Positions 32,562 through 45,195 of a stretch of DNA of 64,000 nucleotides are shown in pieces. The DNA comes from Chamaecyparis obtusa (taxonomy: Eukaryota > Streptophyta > Pinopsida > Cupressales > Cupressaceae): contig BSBK01007726.1 of assembly GCA_027943335.1 (NCBI GenBank), positions 186,001-250,000 on the forward strand, written 5' to 3'. The notes beneath the pieces are model-generated. The model did not search any database and was not told the DNA's origin. It saw only the letters and a list, made by a program, of their open reading frames with translations. The position numbers were made by a program, and so were the translations under genes. Numbering within the stretch: the first letter of the stretch is position 1; every line of letters starts with the position of its first letter.

Positions 32562-33850
32562 CCCAGAAACCTTCATGATAACAAATACAAGACCTCCTAC
32601 TTTGAATATTATAGCCCTACCATGATCATTCGACCAATAAGAATGAAAGGCATTTATGAAAAATAGTGTTTACAGTAGACTCTAAATCCTACCTCCAATG
32701 TGAATTTTCTTGAAACTTGTTGATTTTCCTTTGTAATCTACTACTCATCTTCTTATATATTTTTTTAACTTCTACTTGGAGTCTCTATTATAACTATTGT
32801 TCACATCATGTTGACCTAGTGTCTTCGCAACAAACTCATGCTTCTAACCCTTAAATCTTCTATTTCTTTTTGAAATTGAGTTCTTCTCATTGTTACTTCC
32901 TTTGGATACCCTATGCTTGATTGGTAAGTGTTTCTCTTTGATGTCTAAATGTTTTTCACTCCTTAAAATGTTTCCCTATATTAATGATCATATCTTTCTT
33001 TTTGTAAACAATTGTTATTAAATGAAAACTCATTGTTCATAACATGAAACTGCTCTTCTATGAAAGGAATGGGCTAAAAATTGATGATTCCTTCAAAATG
33101 TGTTGTTCATAACATGAAATCTGCCCTCTTATTAGTGGTGTTTGATCCTTTAGATTGATTTTCATTCTTTTTTGTGACTATTGTTAATTCTAAGAAACTA
33201 CCAAAATCTCTTTTCAAAATGTTGTTTTTTAGGGAGATCTTCTTTACTCTTTGTTAAAACCTAGATTGCATCTCTCAATATGAATGAGAGGCTAGGGATT
33301 CCTTTTTTGTGTGAGAATAACTTCAGCCAAGGAGATCTCCATTGTAAGTTGCACTCCAACCATGAGTTTTCTCTTGTATCTTTCCCTCTTTTCACAATGA
33401 ATGAACTTTACTTTTACTTCATCCAACTTGGTAACTCATGGCTTATTTTAAACCTTTGGAGTGTTTAATAAAAGAACCAAGAGATGTTTTAATCCTTCCA
33501 TTTTGATTTGACATCACATACACTAGAAGTGGATTTTTGCCTTTCTTAATCATTTAAAACCATTTAAAATCCCTATATAGACCTAAGCTCATTGTAAGGT
33601 TATTTTTTTCCTAAAAGAACAAAAAAAGGTAATAGTTCCACCTTCTAAATCAAAGATTTCTTATGTGATTGGCTAGGACATGATTTCTACACAAGCCTAT
33701 AGTGAACAATATTTTAAAAATATGGAATAAGTCCCTATAGATTCTCCTCCATCACAAGGCACTATACTTACAACTAAAGAAAATATTGTTCACAAACCTT
33801 TTCAAAATTTGATCACTCATTTTTTACCTAAGAAAAATAGACAAACTTAT
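32562..33850. other. Unassigned DNA
   Basis: No gene or RNA is recognised. A short open frame at 33280-33468 has no known motif. The texture suggests decayed retroelement DNA. Confidence 0.35.
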
Positions 33851-34740
33851 TGTAACGCCCAGCCAGGGAACCCAAGAGAAATTAACATAAAATGTGATAC
33901 TAAGTTTATAGAATTTTTTTTTAAAGTTTACATAACAATAATGATTAACAATGTGAAAGAAATACAACATAAGATAGTACATACACATAAATGTATCTCA
34001 ATCACTGGTTACAAATGCTAGGGGTCCCATGACATAGAATTATATATGTTAATTAATTATTTAGATTAACTACAAGTAAAAATATCACATATGCAAATGA
34101 ATAACAAGTACACCATCGTATAAATATGAACATATAGATACGAGTGATACAATATAAAGTACATAATGAACCAACATACACTACACAAGTCACATGATAT
34201 GCGATAACAAATCATATACAAAGTACATATACAATATCCTAAAAAGGAATCACAACTGATACACTGATACAAGTATACAACATATAAAGACAAGAACATA
34301 ACTCCAATGATGAAAGAAGAATGTATCTGCTACAAGGATCATCTAGCACCTAAATAAGAACATCAAAATCTTAAATGGTAATAGAATCACTACTATCCAA
34401 CCACATGGAACTTGAAGGTCCACTCCCAGCATGTCAAGGAGATAACATCAACCAGAACATAAAACCTAAGAAAGGGATCCTAAAATATCTCTCTCACAAG
34501 AAGTACTACTCATACTGCTAAGGTAACACATACTAATCCATACGTAACCAACACATGTATGAAACATATGATGCATATAGAGAAGTGTCATCACATGTCT
34601 AACCCATATATTTTGTCTTGATGGCCTCTCTGGACCCCGATACTCAAGTGACCATATGTGGTAGATCAATAAACCTCTCTTATAGAAAAGGCTACTAACT
34701 ATGCCATAACACATTCCATAGTAGAAAACAAGCATCATCT
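33851..34740 (-). repeat. LTR-like terminus tgtaacgccc and following DNA
   Basis: The sequence tgtaacgcccagccaggg resembles the inverted LTR end (...gggcgttaca) of some plant Ty3-type elements. The region is tandem 'tacata/catat'-rich, has no ORF, and is interrupted at 34740 by a Copia insertion, continuing at 44401-45195 and probably after 52866. No matching second LTR is found. Confidence 0.35.
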
Positions 34741-36250
34741 TGCTAGATAACTGAGAGGGGCGGTGAATCAGTTAAGTCCACTTATCCTATAGTCCCAAAC
34801 ACTCTCTCATGTATAAAACAAATCTTTTAATTCAATTAAAATAACTCGGTAAAACTTTTTATGTGCCTTTCTGTTCATTAACTGAATGCTAGTAAATTAA
34901 CTAGTGTATAGACAGATCAAACTAGTAATTGTAATGTGTAAATTAAATTAACAAATCTTCACATCCATACACGTAACACTCAATTTTTAACATGGAAACC
35001 CTGTTAAGGGAAAAACCACCTGGGACCGGTACCTGAAATAATTTCACTCTTCTAAAGTGAGCTCGATTAAGAGCCAACCCTGTAAAAAGGTTACAATAAC
35101 ACACTATAAGGTGTGACCTTGTCAGAGTATTTATCACTGATAGTTCTCCGTGACCAAACATTCCCTATGGGGTCAACATCAAAACAATCAACATTCATTA
35201 AATGTCATATTAAAATATAAAGATTATTAAGTCCCACTCGATTAAGATATTTTTCTGTAGCAATGGTTAGAATGCAAAAATAAATGATCTGATTCAAATA
35301 TAACTTTCTTTGTAGTTTTTCAGATTTGTGCTAAGCTCAAAATACCTCTTGATAATATAATCTCTTTAATTTCTTTGTATCCTCCAACTCTATTATGCTC
35401 AGTTATGTCCTTTCTCTGATGCTCAATGTTATATGTATAATTGCTCAATTATATCTTCAACTTGTTTGACTAGATGTGCATGAATGTAATCTTCTCTCAG
35501 GTATTATAGAATTAATTATGAATATTTTATCTCCTTTTATAGACATAATAAACTATTTTCTTCTCATTCATAGATTTTCCTCTTAATCTTCACCGTTGAT
35601 TTTTCCGCTTCAACCTTCCTTAGAACTTATGTCTCTAACATGTTTCATTCTTCATCATCCGATCATCCTTGACTTTCTTCAGCCATTTGACCTTCATAAT
35701 GAACTTTATCTTTAACCTCGGAATCATCCACATTCATCTAGCTTATACTCTTTAGTCAACAGTCATATATTCCATTTATTCCATTCACTTGGTCATACCG
35801 TGATGTGTCGATGACTTCTAACATGGTTAACAGTGTACTCAGTATACACTACACTTTCTCAGTGTATACTAAGCTCTTCATTTACTGACCACATAAACTT
35901 GTACATTCTAGATCTTTAATTCATAACAGAATCATGTAATACAGTCAAATCACTAGCATAATGTCATAGACTCATCAATAAGTTACCCAATGAATACCAT
36001 ATCCATATCTTTCACATACATCTCATTTTCATGTTAATATCTCATTCCTTCACCATTATTTCCTTCTTTAGATGTTTGTAACTATCATGATAAGTACATT
36101 CAAAACTAGTTGACATCAATGAAAATATAATAACTTATTTAATGTGTCACATATACCTTTGTAGCTCAGTGATCATCAATCTTTATCTTTGAAGTATTCA
36201 ATCATTTTTCAATCTCTCCCTTAAGATATTCAATCAGTTGTAGTATAACA
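34741..36250 (-). repeat. Left LTR (3' LTR) of Copia 1
   Basis: It opens tgctagataactgagagg and ends tagtataaca. It is followed on the right by atatctccctttggcattg, whose complement is the A/G-rich tract (ccaaagggagat) expected as the polypurine primer. Confidence 0.92.
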
Positions 36251-36724
36251 ATATCTCCCTTTGGCATTGATGGTAACACAATATGAAATATACCATAGAA
36301 TACCAAATATTTGTCTACAACTTTTTATATATATTCTATGACTCAGTAAGATCTCCCTATATTATGTATTTAATATGTTTAATCACTACACAACATCAAT
36401 GTCTTTCCCTTTCAGTTATCTTTAGTTCTAACAGATATCTATCTCCCTTATTCCATGCAATCATCTCTCCCTGCAGATAGATATTTCATTGATTCATTCT
36501 CTCCTTTATATCTTTCTTGAATATTTCACGCAATCATCTCTCCCTTTGACAATAATGCCAAAAATAAAATAATTAGCTTTGTAGTAGCCAACTCAGTATC
36601 TTTTTTGTTCGGTTTAGATTCTAGTACCTTGCATGTACTACTATGTAGTTTCAGCTTGTCTTCCATCTTTCACAACCTCAAGAATCCCAAAGTGTGAACA
36701 TCATGCATCAACATCATTAGATCT

Positions 36725-37305
36725 TCTGATAAATTATAGGTTGATGCAACCTCATATCACCTTAGTGACTATTAGATAGGGATAGACCCATATTCTACTT
36801 CTCAAGTATTCAAATGTGTCCTTCGGTAAGGGTTTAGTGAATATATCAACAAGTTTCTCTTTTGATTTCACATACTCCAATTTAACTTTATTTTCTTGAA
36901 CTTGTTCCCTCAAATAGTGACACTTTATAGATATATGTTTTGTCTTTGCATGCAAAAATAGATTATTATAAATATTAATTGCACTCATATGTTATCACAA
37001 TAGATTATCACTAGATCAGTGATCTCCTTATTCATACCTTCCATTAATTGATTTATCCATGCAATATTTGAACAATTTGCAGTAGCAGCAACATATTTTT
37101 CTTTTGCAGTGGATTGAGAAATGCATCCTTGTTTATTACTTATCCAAGTTACCAATCTTTCTCCTAAAAATAATGTTCTACCAGTAGTGCTTTTTCTATC
37201 ATCAATGTTTTCATCCCAATCATCATCTGTGTAAACTTTCAGTTCAAAATTGTCTTCTTTCTTGTACCATAAATAATAAATTTTAGTGTTCTTCAAGTAT
37301 ATCAA
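36725..37305 (-). pseudogene. RNase H and C-terminus of Copia 1 polyprotein
   Basis: Shows YTDDDWDENIDDRKSTTG, the Copia RNase H start with its catalytic Asp, then SQSTAKEKYVAATANCSNI (normally ...AEaEYvA), then HAKTKHISIKCHYLREQV and VDIFTKPLPKDTFEYLRSRI at the C-terminus. A frame change near 36985 divides it in two. RNase H removes the RNA strand during cDNA synthesis; this copy cannot be functional. Confidence 0.85.
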
Positions 37306-37490
37306 AATTCTTTACACAATAGTCATGTGTGATTCTTTAGGATTAGCAAAAAATCTAGATATAATTTCAACCCCATGTGCAATATTTGGTCTACTATGCA
37401 CAACATACATTATCTTTCCAATCATAGATCTATACAAGGTTTTATTTACCTTAGTTTATTTGTCATCCTTTGTCAATTTGTATCTAGTTA

Positions 37491-37708
37491 CTATAGGTGT
37501 AAGTTAACTGGTTTTGAATCTTCTATAGCAAACATCTTTAAGACTTCTTTGATGTATTTAGATTGTGTGTTGTATATACCTTCCTTTTGTTGTAGTATTT
37601 GCAATCCAGGAAAATAATTGATCTCACCAAACATTGATATTTCAAGTTCTTTCCTCATTTCATCAACAAAAGGTTTGCATAAATTATTATGTCCTCCAAA
37701 TATGATAT
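37491..37708 (-). pseudogene. Reverse transcriptase C-terminal part, Copia 1
   Basis: NIIFGGHNNLCKPFVDEM follows where the FVDDIIFG active-site loop should be; then SMFGEINYFPGLQILQQKEG and TQSKYIKEVLKMF, the palm/thumb region. The solo LTR at 37709-39571 separates this from the N-terminal RT, removing the two catalytic aspartates from this reading frame. Confidence 0.85.
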
Positions 37709-39571
37709 TGTTGGTACCCATATAGACTCCAAAAATAAACTTTCAAGCTTAGGGTCTTGGACTTCTTTGAACTACTTCGAAGCAAGGTTCAAAGAGGTTC
37801 AAAGTGGTTTAGTTTGCATAAGCAAGATTCATAGGTTCAGAGCTTCAGAGATTTGGAATTTAGTTCGAAGGCCCGACAAGTTCAGTATTATAGGTGACCT
37901 TGGTGATTTCAAAGTGCAGCATTCAGATTCTAGGTTTTGTCTGGTACTTTTGGTTCAATTGATGCAAAGAGTTTCATGGGTTCAGATATTCAATTCAAGT
38001 TTGGATTCAACAAAACCAGTAAGAGCCCTCCAATGTGCAAAGATGATCTTTCCAAATCATTAACATTTTTGTCATTATAAAAGTGGACTGACATAGTTGA
38101 CCACTGCCGAAAAAAGGGAATAAAATTTGATAGATGGCCGCAATTTAATGCAAGAAAGGTATTTACAATGGTCTCCACATCCTTATTACAAATTTCTTTT
38201 TGGGAAGATGGTGAACTCATGGACTTCAGCTACATTTCCATATGTAGAGCATCAATAATACCGTGCATAGTCGGGTTCATGATTAACCAATTTTTTTGTA
38301 TGAGAAATGCTATAAAGTTCCTATATCTTTAGAGGTTTTAAAAAATGTCTCTAGAGTTGAATCAAATTTTCCCTTAATATAAAATCAAAATGCAAGCATG
38401 GACATGAAGAATGTTTAGAGTTTTTAATGTAACAGGCAACCACGAATTTGCAGGAAGCAGTAAAATAGTCATATTGCAGGAGCCATAACTCGCAATTCCA
38501 CTGTTGGATCAAGCTAGTTTTCAAATATGTTGGGTAAAACCTACTTCTCCAAATTCTCACTAGAGAGATCTTTGAAATTATTTTTGGTTCGCGAGTTAGA
38601 GCTGATTGAGTAGAGCATTGTCCAAATTGTGTATGATAGTCATGAAATGATAGCAGTACTTCATCACCAACATATGTCACCTATCAAAGGATAAATGCAT
38701 ATTTAACTTTGATATGATAAACATGTTCATTGTTATTATTATGGCTATAATGTATTTAAAACATTAAGCCTCGGAAAAGAAAACATGTTTTATTGAAAAG
38801 ACTTTAAAGAATAAGTTATTTTAACTGAAAAGAGCTACACAAGGAAAGGAGAAAATACTGATAATATTTTCCTTTTCTTGAGTTAGGGGAGATTATAAGA
38901 GGGAGGATTTTCTAATTGAGAGGGGTTCCTTTCTAGGAAAGTCTTTGTGCTACAGAGGAGAGGGATTCTTTTTTTAAAATTTCTAATTGTAAAAGGGGAA
39001 AGAATAGTTTGTTTTATTTCTAGATTTAATTTGCTGTGTGGATAGAAATGATAGCCTTTTGATTGTCATTTGTAATCAGAAGCCAGATGATATATATTTA
39101 GATCTTTGTGTTTGAATATATTCATTTGAATTGTTATTGATCTTTGTGTCAATTCTTTTATCTCTGGTAAACTTTCATTCACTAAATTGTATTTGTGTGT
39201 GCAAAGAGAACTTTGAGTTTCATGTATCACACAATCTGAAATGAATTATTTTGTTTTTCCCTTCGGTTTTTTGATTAGAATGTTGAACTGGGAATCTTTG
39301 TGTTCTTGGTTTGTGCTTACTTATTTGTAAATTGTCACCATCTGTCCCATGTTTATGGATAGATGGTTTCTCACCTTTCGTGCCTTCCAATTAAAGTCAT
39401 ACCAGTAATTTCATTCCTTGAATATCTTTGAGGGAGCTGTACCTCTATAAAATTCAGAGGGAAGTGATTACCAAACACTTACCCAACTGTTGTGGCATAT
39501 TTGTCTCCAAGGAAGGGTGATAGAGTTAATCTTGTGAGCATTTGTGAAGGAGACAAATATGTTCACCAACA
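37709..39571 (+). mobile_element. Solo LTR inserted in Copia 1 RT
   Basis: 1,863 bp with inverted termini TGTTGGT...ACCAACA, flanked by GATAT (37704-37708) and TATAT (39572-39576), a 5-bp target duplication with one mismatch. Alignment to the same RT region of Copia 2 shows clean interruption at this point. No ORF, primer site or internal domain is seen, so it is a solo LTR left after recombination. A TATA-like 'attataagaggg' near 38890 suggests plus orientation. The long size would suit a Ty3-type LTR. Confidence 0.8.
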
Positions 39572-39589
39572 TATATCATCAAAAATTAT

Positions 39590-40045
39590 TTAAACAATAA
39601 GAATTTTATCATTAGTTTCACATTTCAAATACAAATTGTTGTTGTCACTTGTTCTAACAAATCCAATTCTTATGAGATAAGAATGCAGTCTTTCATACCA
39701 TGCTCTAGGTGCTTGTTTCAATCCATATAATGCCTTATGCATATTACATACCATATTCCTTTGATTAGGATCAACAAAACCTTTAGGTTGTTCAATGTAT
39801 ATTTCTTCCTCAAGTATCCCATTCAAAAATGTAGATTTCACATCCATCTAATATACCTTAAATCCTTTGTAAGAAGCATATGCAAGAAATATTCTTACTC
39901 CTTCAAGTAATTTCAATGGATGCAAAAGTTTCTCCATAGTCAATTCCTTCTTCTTGTGCATAAGCTTTGCAAAATAATCTTGCTTTGTTCCTTGTGACAT
40001 CTCCATTGTCATTCGATTTATTTCTGAATATTGATTTGGTTCCAA
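39590..40045 (-). pseudogene. Reverse transcriptase N-terminal part, Copia 1
   Basis: MDVKSTFLNGILEEEIYIEQ, PKGFVDPNQ and ALYGLKQAPRAWYERL are the conserved Copia RT fingers/palm motifs (the first Asp is in MDVKSTF). The frame before it (40045-39848) has lost the KARLVAKG..Q motif through frameshift. Stops in the first half and the solo LTR downstream make it inactive. Confidence 0.9.
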
Positions 40046-40459
40046 TTACATTTTTTTCTTTTGGTCTCGGTACCAATGTCCATGTCTTGTTTTTTGTATT
40101 TTCTCAATTTATTCATTCATTTCCTTGATCCATTCATCATTTTCCAATGCATCTCTAATAGTTTTAGGCTCAAATTCACAAATTAAACATGTGTTGTTTC
40201 TCATCTTACTTGGTGTCATCATTCCTTCTATTTTATCTCTAATTACATAATCTTGTGGATGGTGTCTCCTTACTTACTTTGCAAGTACATGTTCAGATCT
40301 TTGTTCTTCAATGTGTTTTCCATTCGGTGCATGATAATTGTCTTCATCAGTAACTTATTTTTGATGCTCAGTCTGTAAAGCCTATTGTTTTGTAGCATTA
40401 TTCTATTGCTTGGGTAGAGTTTCATGTTCTTCAATATAAAAAAATCTACCATAGTCTTC

Positions 40460-41480
40460 TAGTTCCTTTTTAATTTCTTCATCATTCTTTTATGTAAACT
40501 AATCAACTCTCACATTTTCACTTTCAATCATCTTGTTAGTAGCCTTGTTCAAATATTTATAAGCCTTTATTTTAGTATAATATCCTAAAAATATCCCTTC
40601 ATCACCTTTTGAATCAAATTTTATATTTCTATCATGTTTCAAAATGTATCATCTACTTCCAAATATTTTGAAATAACTCACATTAGGTGTGTAGCCATAC
40701 CAAAATTCATAAGGTGTCTTATTTGATTCTTTCTTCAGTTGAACTCGGTTTAGTGTGTCAATAGAAGTACTAACAACTTCTCTCTAGTATATTTATGCAA
40801 CATCTTTTTCAATCATCATTTCTCTAGCATAATCAACAATTGATATGTTCCCCCTTCAACAATTCCATTATGCTGGGGTGTCCTCGGTGCAGATACCTAT
40901 CTCTTAATTCTATGCTCATTACAAAAATTAGTGAACTCATCAAAAATAAATTCACCACCTCTATCTGATCTTCAACATTTCAATTCCTTGCCACTTTCTC
41001 TTTCCACTTTTTTTTGTACTATTTAAACATTTTGAAAGTTTCATATTTTTCTTTTAAAAACATGACATTCATCATCCTAGAGAAATCATCAACAAACAAG
41101 ATTAAATATATACAGTCTATAATAACTATGAGTTCTCATTAGACCACACAAGTCAGTATGAACTAACTCCAAAATAGCATTAGATGAGTAATGTTTTCTC
41201 TTGAACTAGACTTTGACATCTTACCCATTTGACATTGTTTTCATATTACATGGCCAGGTTTAGATATGCTCAGTAAACCTCTAAATTTCCTCTTCTTACT
41301 GATCTTAGTCATGTTGTCAAAGTTCACTTAACATAACCTCTTGTGCCATAACCATACATCTTCATATTTATCCAATAAATAATAAGTTTCACCACTGTTT
41401 AGATGGAAGAAGTTACATTTTGATTATTCACCAGTACCAATCAATTTTCTCGCTTCATCATAGATTTTCACCTTTCTATT
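40460..41480 (-). pseudogene. Pre-integrase and integrase region, Copia 1
   Basis: Motifs found across several frames: LWHKR and KISK...RGL, QMGKMSKSS (pre-integrase HxxxH-CxxC-like), then ELVHTDLCG (first catalytic Asp), RSDRGGEFIFDEF (second Asp), and SAPRTPQHNGIVE (third, Glu), then the C-terminal KFDSKGDEGIFLGY. Frameshifts occur between nearly every motif, so no long open frame remains. Integrase would insert the cDNA into the genome. Confidence 0.8.
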
Positions 41481-41492
41481 CTCAAATGTAAC

Positions 41493-41816
41493 TCAGTGAC
41501 CTGTATTATTCATTTGTGCTACACTCAACAGATTATAGTTAATTCCTTTTACCCAATATGCATTCTCATAGCTGATTTTATTATTCAACAATATAGATCC
41601 TTTTCTTTTTACTTGACAAGGTGTATCATTTCCCATTTTCATAGATCCACCATTATAATGTGCATGATATTCAAATTTTTCTTCATCATCAGTCATATGA
41701 TGTGTACAACCACTATCAATAATCCATGTATGATTCTTGCTAACTTTAGAAATAAGTGATGTTTCAACATACATTTCTTCTTCTTTAGAATCTTCTTTCA
41801 ATGCCACAAATACCAC
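41493..41816 (-). pseudogene. Copia protease, Copia 1
   Basis: WIIDSGCTHHMTDDEEKF is the Copia-type aspartic protease active site (DSG), followed by MGNDTPCQVKRKGSILL and YNLLSVAQMNNTGH. The segment of 107 codons is open and matches the same domain of Copia 2. Confidence 0.9.
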
Positions 41817-41909
41817 TTATGTCTTCATCAATCTCAGTCTCGGTGTCATCATCTTCATCCTCAACTAGGTAACATGCCTTCTTTCCTTTATCTCTATACT
41901 CTCAGTTGT

Positions 41910-42830
41910 CTATGTTGCCACATTGTCATTTGCCTCTGTGATCTTGGTAATCTCTTCTGTCATACTTCCTTTCAATAGATCTTTCACTTGTTTTCTCATC
42001 ATCTTTCCTATTAGGACATCTTTTAGAAATATGACCAATCTCTTTTCTATTTTACCTCTATATCTTCCATTGCCTTTTTGTAGTCTTCTATCCATTAATG
42101 ATTCAATTTCATCAATTTCATCCTCTTCAACTTTACTTTCACTTTCATTTCTTATCTTATGTTTTCTACTTGATTTTCCAATTTTCAGAGATGACATAAA
42201 TGTAGATTCTACCATAGGTATGATACTATTGTCATAGTTATTTAGCTCAAATGCAGTCAATCTACCAATTAGACTATCAAGTGAAATATTATTACTGGGA
42301 GTTGCTCTCATTTCATAAATTGTAGAGACTCTAATAGCATAGGTAGGAAACAAAGTTATAAGAATTTTACTTACCACAATGTCTTCATCAATAGTTCCAC
42401 CTGCTCCTAGGATATCATTCACAACTTCCTTGACTCGGTTGTTGTATTGAGTGATGTTCTCACCTTCTTTCATTTTAATGTCATCAAACTTACCTCTTAC
42501 ACTTTCAACTTTATCTCTTAGCACATTCACATCTCTTCCATGAACTATTGTAATATTTTTCCACATTTGTTTTGCATTTGTGCATTTCTTAATATCTTTA
42601 AATTTAGCATCTGTGAAAGAGGAAGAAATCTTAATCATCATAGCATTGTGTTCTTGTCTTTCTTTCATCTAGTTGATAGTCAAAGGACTAGTGGAAGTTA
42701 TAAAATCATTTTCCAAGTAGTACATTGTAGAATCTCCAATCATTGATAGATATAAATTCATCATGCTTTTCCATGTTGAGAAGTTGTCTTTGTTCATCTT
42801 TGGAACCTCTCTCTTCTACATCTTGTGATC
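41910..42830 (-). pseudogene. Gag, Copia 1
   Basis: It begins with NFSTWKSMMNLYL (near 42800), has a TAG near 42670, then is open for 252 codons: FKDIKKCTNAKQMWKNI, GENITQYNNRVKEVVNDI and SLDSLIGRLTAFELNNY are the UBN2-type Copia gag signature. The CCHC knuckle expected after GNGRYRGK has been lost by a frameshift (compare CFNCKEVGHIATRCPHKK in Copia 2). Confidence 0.88.
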
Positions 42831-42871
42831 TTTTACTTAAGTCCATCAAAATTTTCCTTTCAAGCACTCTT

Positions 42872-42883
42872 TCTCTAATACCA
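42872..42883 (-). other. Primer binding site, Copia 1
   Basis: TGGTATTAGAGA on the minus strand, two bases inside the 5' LTR; the plant initiator-Met primer site is TGGTATCAGAGC, so two mismatches. Confidence 0.8.
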
Positions 42884-42885
42884 AT

Positions 42886-44400
42886 AATTAGATAACTGAG
42901 AGGGGGGGCCATCAATTAAGTCTAGTTATCCTAAATTCTCAAACACTCTCTGATTTATAAAAAAATCTTCCAATTCAATTAAAACAACTCGGTAAAACTT
43001 TGTATGTGCCTTTCTATTCATTAACTAAATGCTACTAAATTAACTAGTGTATAGACCGATCGAACCATTAATTTTAATGTGTAATGTAAAATAAAAAATA
43101 TTCACATCCATACACATATAACACTTCATTTTTTTATGTGAAAACCCTGTTAAGGGGAAAACTACCTAGGACCGGTACCCAAAATAATTTCACTCTTCTG
43201 AAGTGAGCTCGGTTAAGAGCCAACCTTGTTAAAGGTTACAATGGAACATTTTAAGGTGTGACCTTGTTAGAGGATTTACCACTAACAATTCTCCATGACC
43301 AAAAATTCACTATGGGGTCAAGATGAAAACAATTAGCATCCATTGAATGCCATAATAAAATATAAAAACTATTAAGTCCCACTCGGTTAAGATATTTATT
43401 TATAGCAATGGTTAGAATAAAATAGTAAATGATGAGATTCAAATACAACTTTCTTTGCATATTTTCAGATCTATGATAAGCTCAAAGTACCTCTGGCCAA
43501 TATAATCTCTTTGATTTCTTTGTATCCTCCAAATTTGTTTTGCTCGATTACTTCCTTTCTTCAATGCTCAGTGTTGTCTACATAATTTCTCAGTTTTGTC
43601 TTTAACTTGTTTGACCAACTTTGCATGAATGCTATCTTCTCACATGCATTTTTGAATTAATTATGAGTCTTTTGTCTCCTTTTATAGACATAATAAACCA
43701 TTTTATTTCTTAGCCATAGATTTCACCTCTTAATTTTCACCATTGATTTTGTCGCTGAACAAACTTCCTTAGAAGTTGTGTCTCTAACACATTTCATTCT
43801 TCATCATTCGATTATCCTTGAATTATTTTAGGCATTTGATCTTCATAAAAAACTTTATCTTTAACCTCAAAATCATCCATTCTCATCTAGCTCATCATCT
43901 TTAGTGGGAAGTCATATTTTCCATTTATTCCTTTCACTCGGTCAATACACTGATGTGTTAGTGACTTCTAACTCGGTTAACACTGTACTTGGTATATACT
44001 ACACTTTCTCAGTGTATACTAAGTTCTGCATTTACCGACCTCATAAACTTGTACATTCTAAATCCTTAATTCATAACAGAATTATGTAATACAATCAAAT
44101 TACTAACATAATGTCATAGGCTAATCAATATGTTACCCAATGAATACCATATCCATATCTTTCACATACATCTCATCTTTATGTTAATATCTTATTCCTT
44201 CACCATTATTTCCTTCTTCATATATTTGTAACTATCATGATAAGTATAGCTAAAACTAATTGACATCAATGACAACATAATAACTGATTTAATGTGTCAT
44301 ATATACCTTTGTAGCTTGATGATCATCAATATATGTCTTTGAATTATTCAATTAGTTCTCCATCTCTCCCTTAAGATATTTAATCAGTTGTAGCATAACA
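42886..44400 (-). repeat. Right LTR (5' LTR) of Copia 1
   Basis: It starts aattagataactgagagg (the TG terminus is mutated) and ends tagcataaca, directly followed by the CATCT duplication. Differences from the left LTR are spread along its length, many of them C/T. Confidence 0.92.
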
Positions 44401-45195
44401 CATCTCATACTTCATCCTAGCCCATACTAGAATTCAAGCATGGGTGAGGTACACAAGTCTTATTAATTCATTTTAAAACTCCATTTAATGTATCATGTTA
44501 TCACTTTATTAAGTTATTTATAATAAGTGATCCTGGTAGCCACTTTTGGGCCCCAATACTTATTACAAGCGACTCCCACCTATACACCTAGATAATCTAC
44601 CCTAATCCCATAGCCATATAAAACATAATGATCAAAATTAATTCCATAAAACTATAAGGAACACATACTGGCTCTCAAAAGCATACCATAAATATATTCT
44701 CAAAGTGCTCATAGAAACCAAGAGCTTAAGATTGAACAAAATTTGGGAACAATATCAATATCATGCATTGCATGCAAATAAAAGCACATGTGAAACAATA
44801 GAAAAAACTCTCAATCCACTAGTATATAATTCCTAAAATTCAACTTAACCCCTAAAAAAACAATAACAAAATCACAATAGGGTTTAGGTAATAATCCCAC
44901 AAATCATAAATTCTAGTCATTTGAAAGAAAACATAATTTCCTTAATTGAAATCCAATTTGGTTTAAAAACACAACCAATTCGATCATATATACCTAGGCA
45001 TATATTACATATATAAATATAATATTTTAATCCAAACATGTATGTATATGTACAAGATTTTGAATGAAAACATTGGCAAGTTTTTGAAATGAATCAATAG
45101 AATAAGGAGGCAAAGAACAAAATCATTATAGGACCTTATCTTTAAATCTCCTAGTAAATAAATTATCCATAAGCCTATGATCATTAGAGAAGTTT
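44401..45195. other. Host DNA between the two Copia insertions
   Basis: Continuation of the 33851-34740 sequence. AT-rich, with no ORF or RNA gene recognised. Confidence 0.4.

Larger units (their letters stand above)
34741..44400 (-). mobile_element. Copia-type LTR retrotransposon 1, decayed
   Basis: 9,660 bp including a nested solo LTR, with TSD CATCT on both sides (34736-34740 and 44401-44405). LTRs: 34741-36250 and 42886-44400. The primer site next to the right LTR is close to the initiator-Met type. Gag, protease, integrase, RT and RNase H follow in Copia order on the minus strand but are cut by many stops and frameshifts, and the RT is split by the insertion at 37709-39571. It is related to Copia 2 (45196-52866) but clearly more decayed. 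Confidence 0.93.

Noticed and set aside
34066..34299. Tyr/Cys-rich minus-strand frame that looks membrane-like
   Set aside because: It is produced by the tandem 'tacata/catat' composition of the region, with no start context or homolog known to me.
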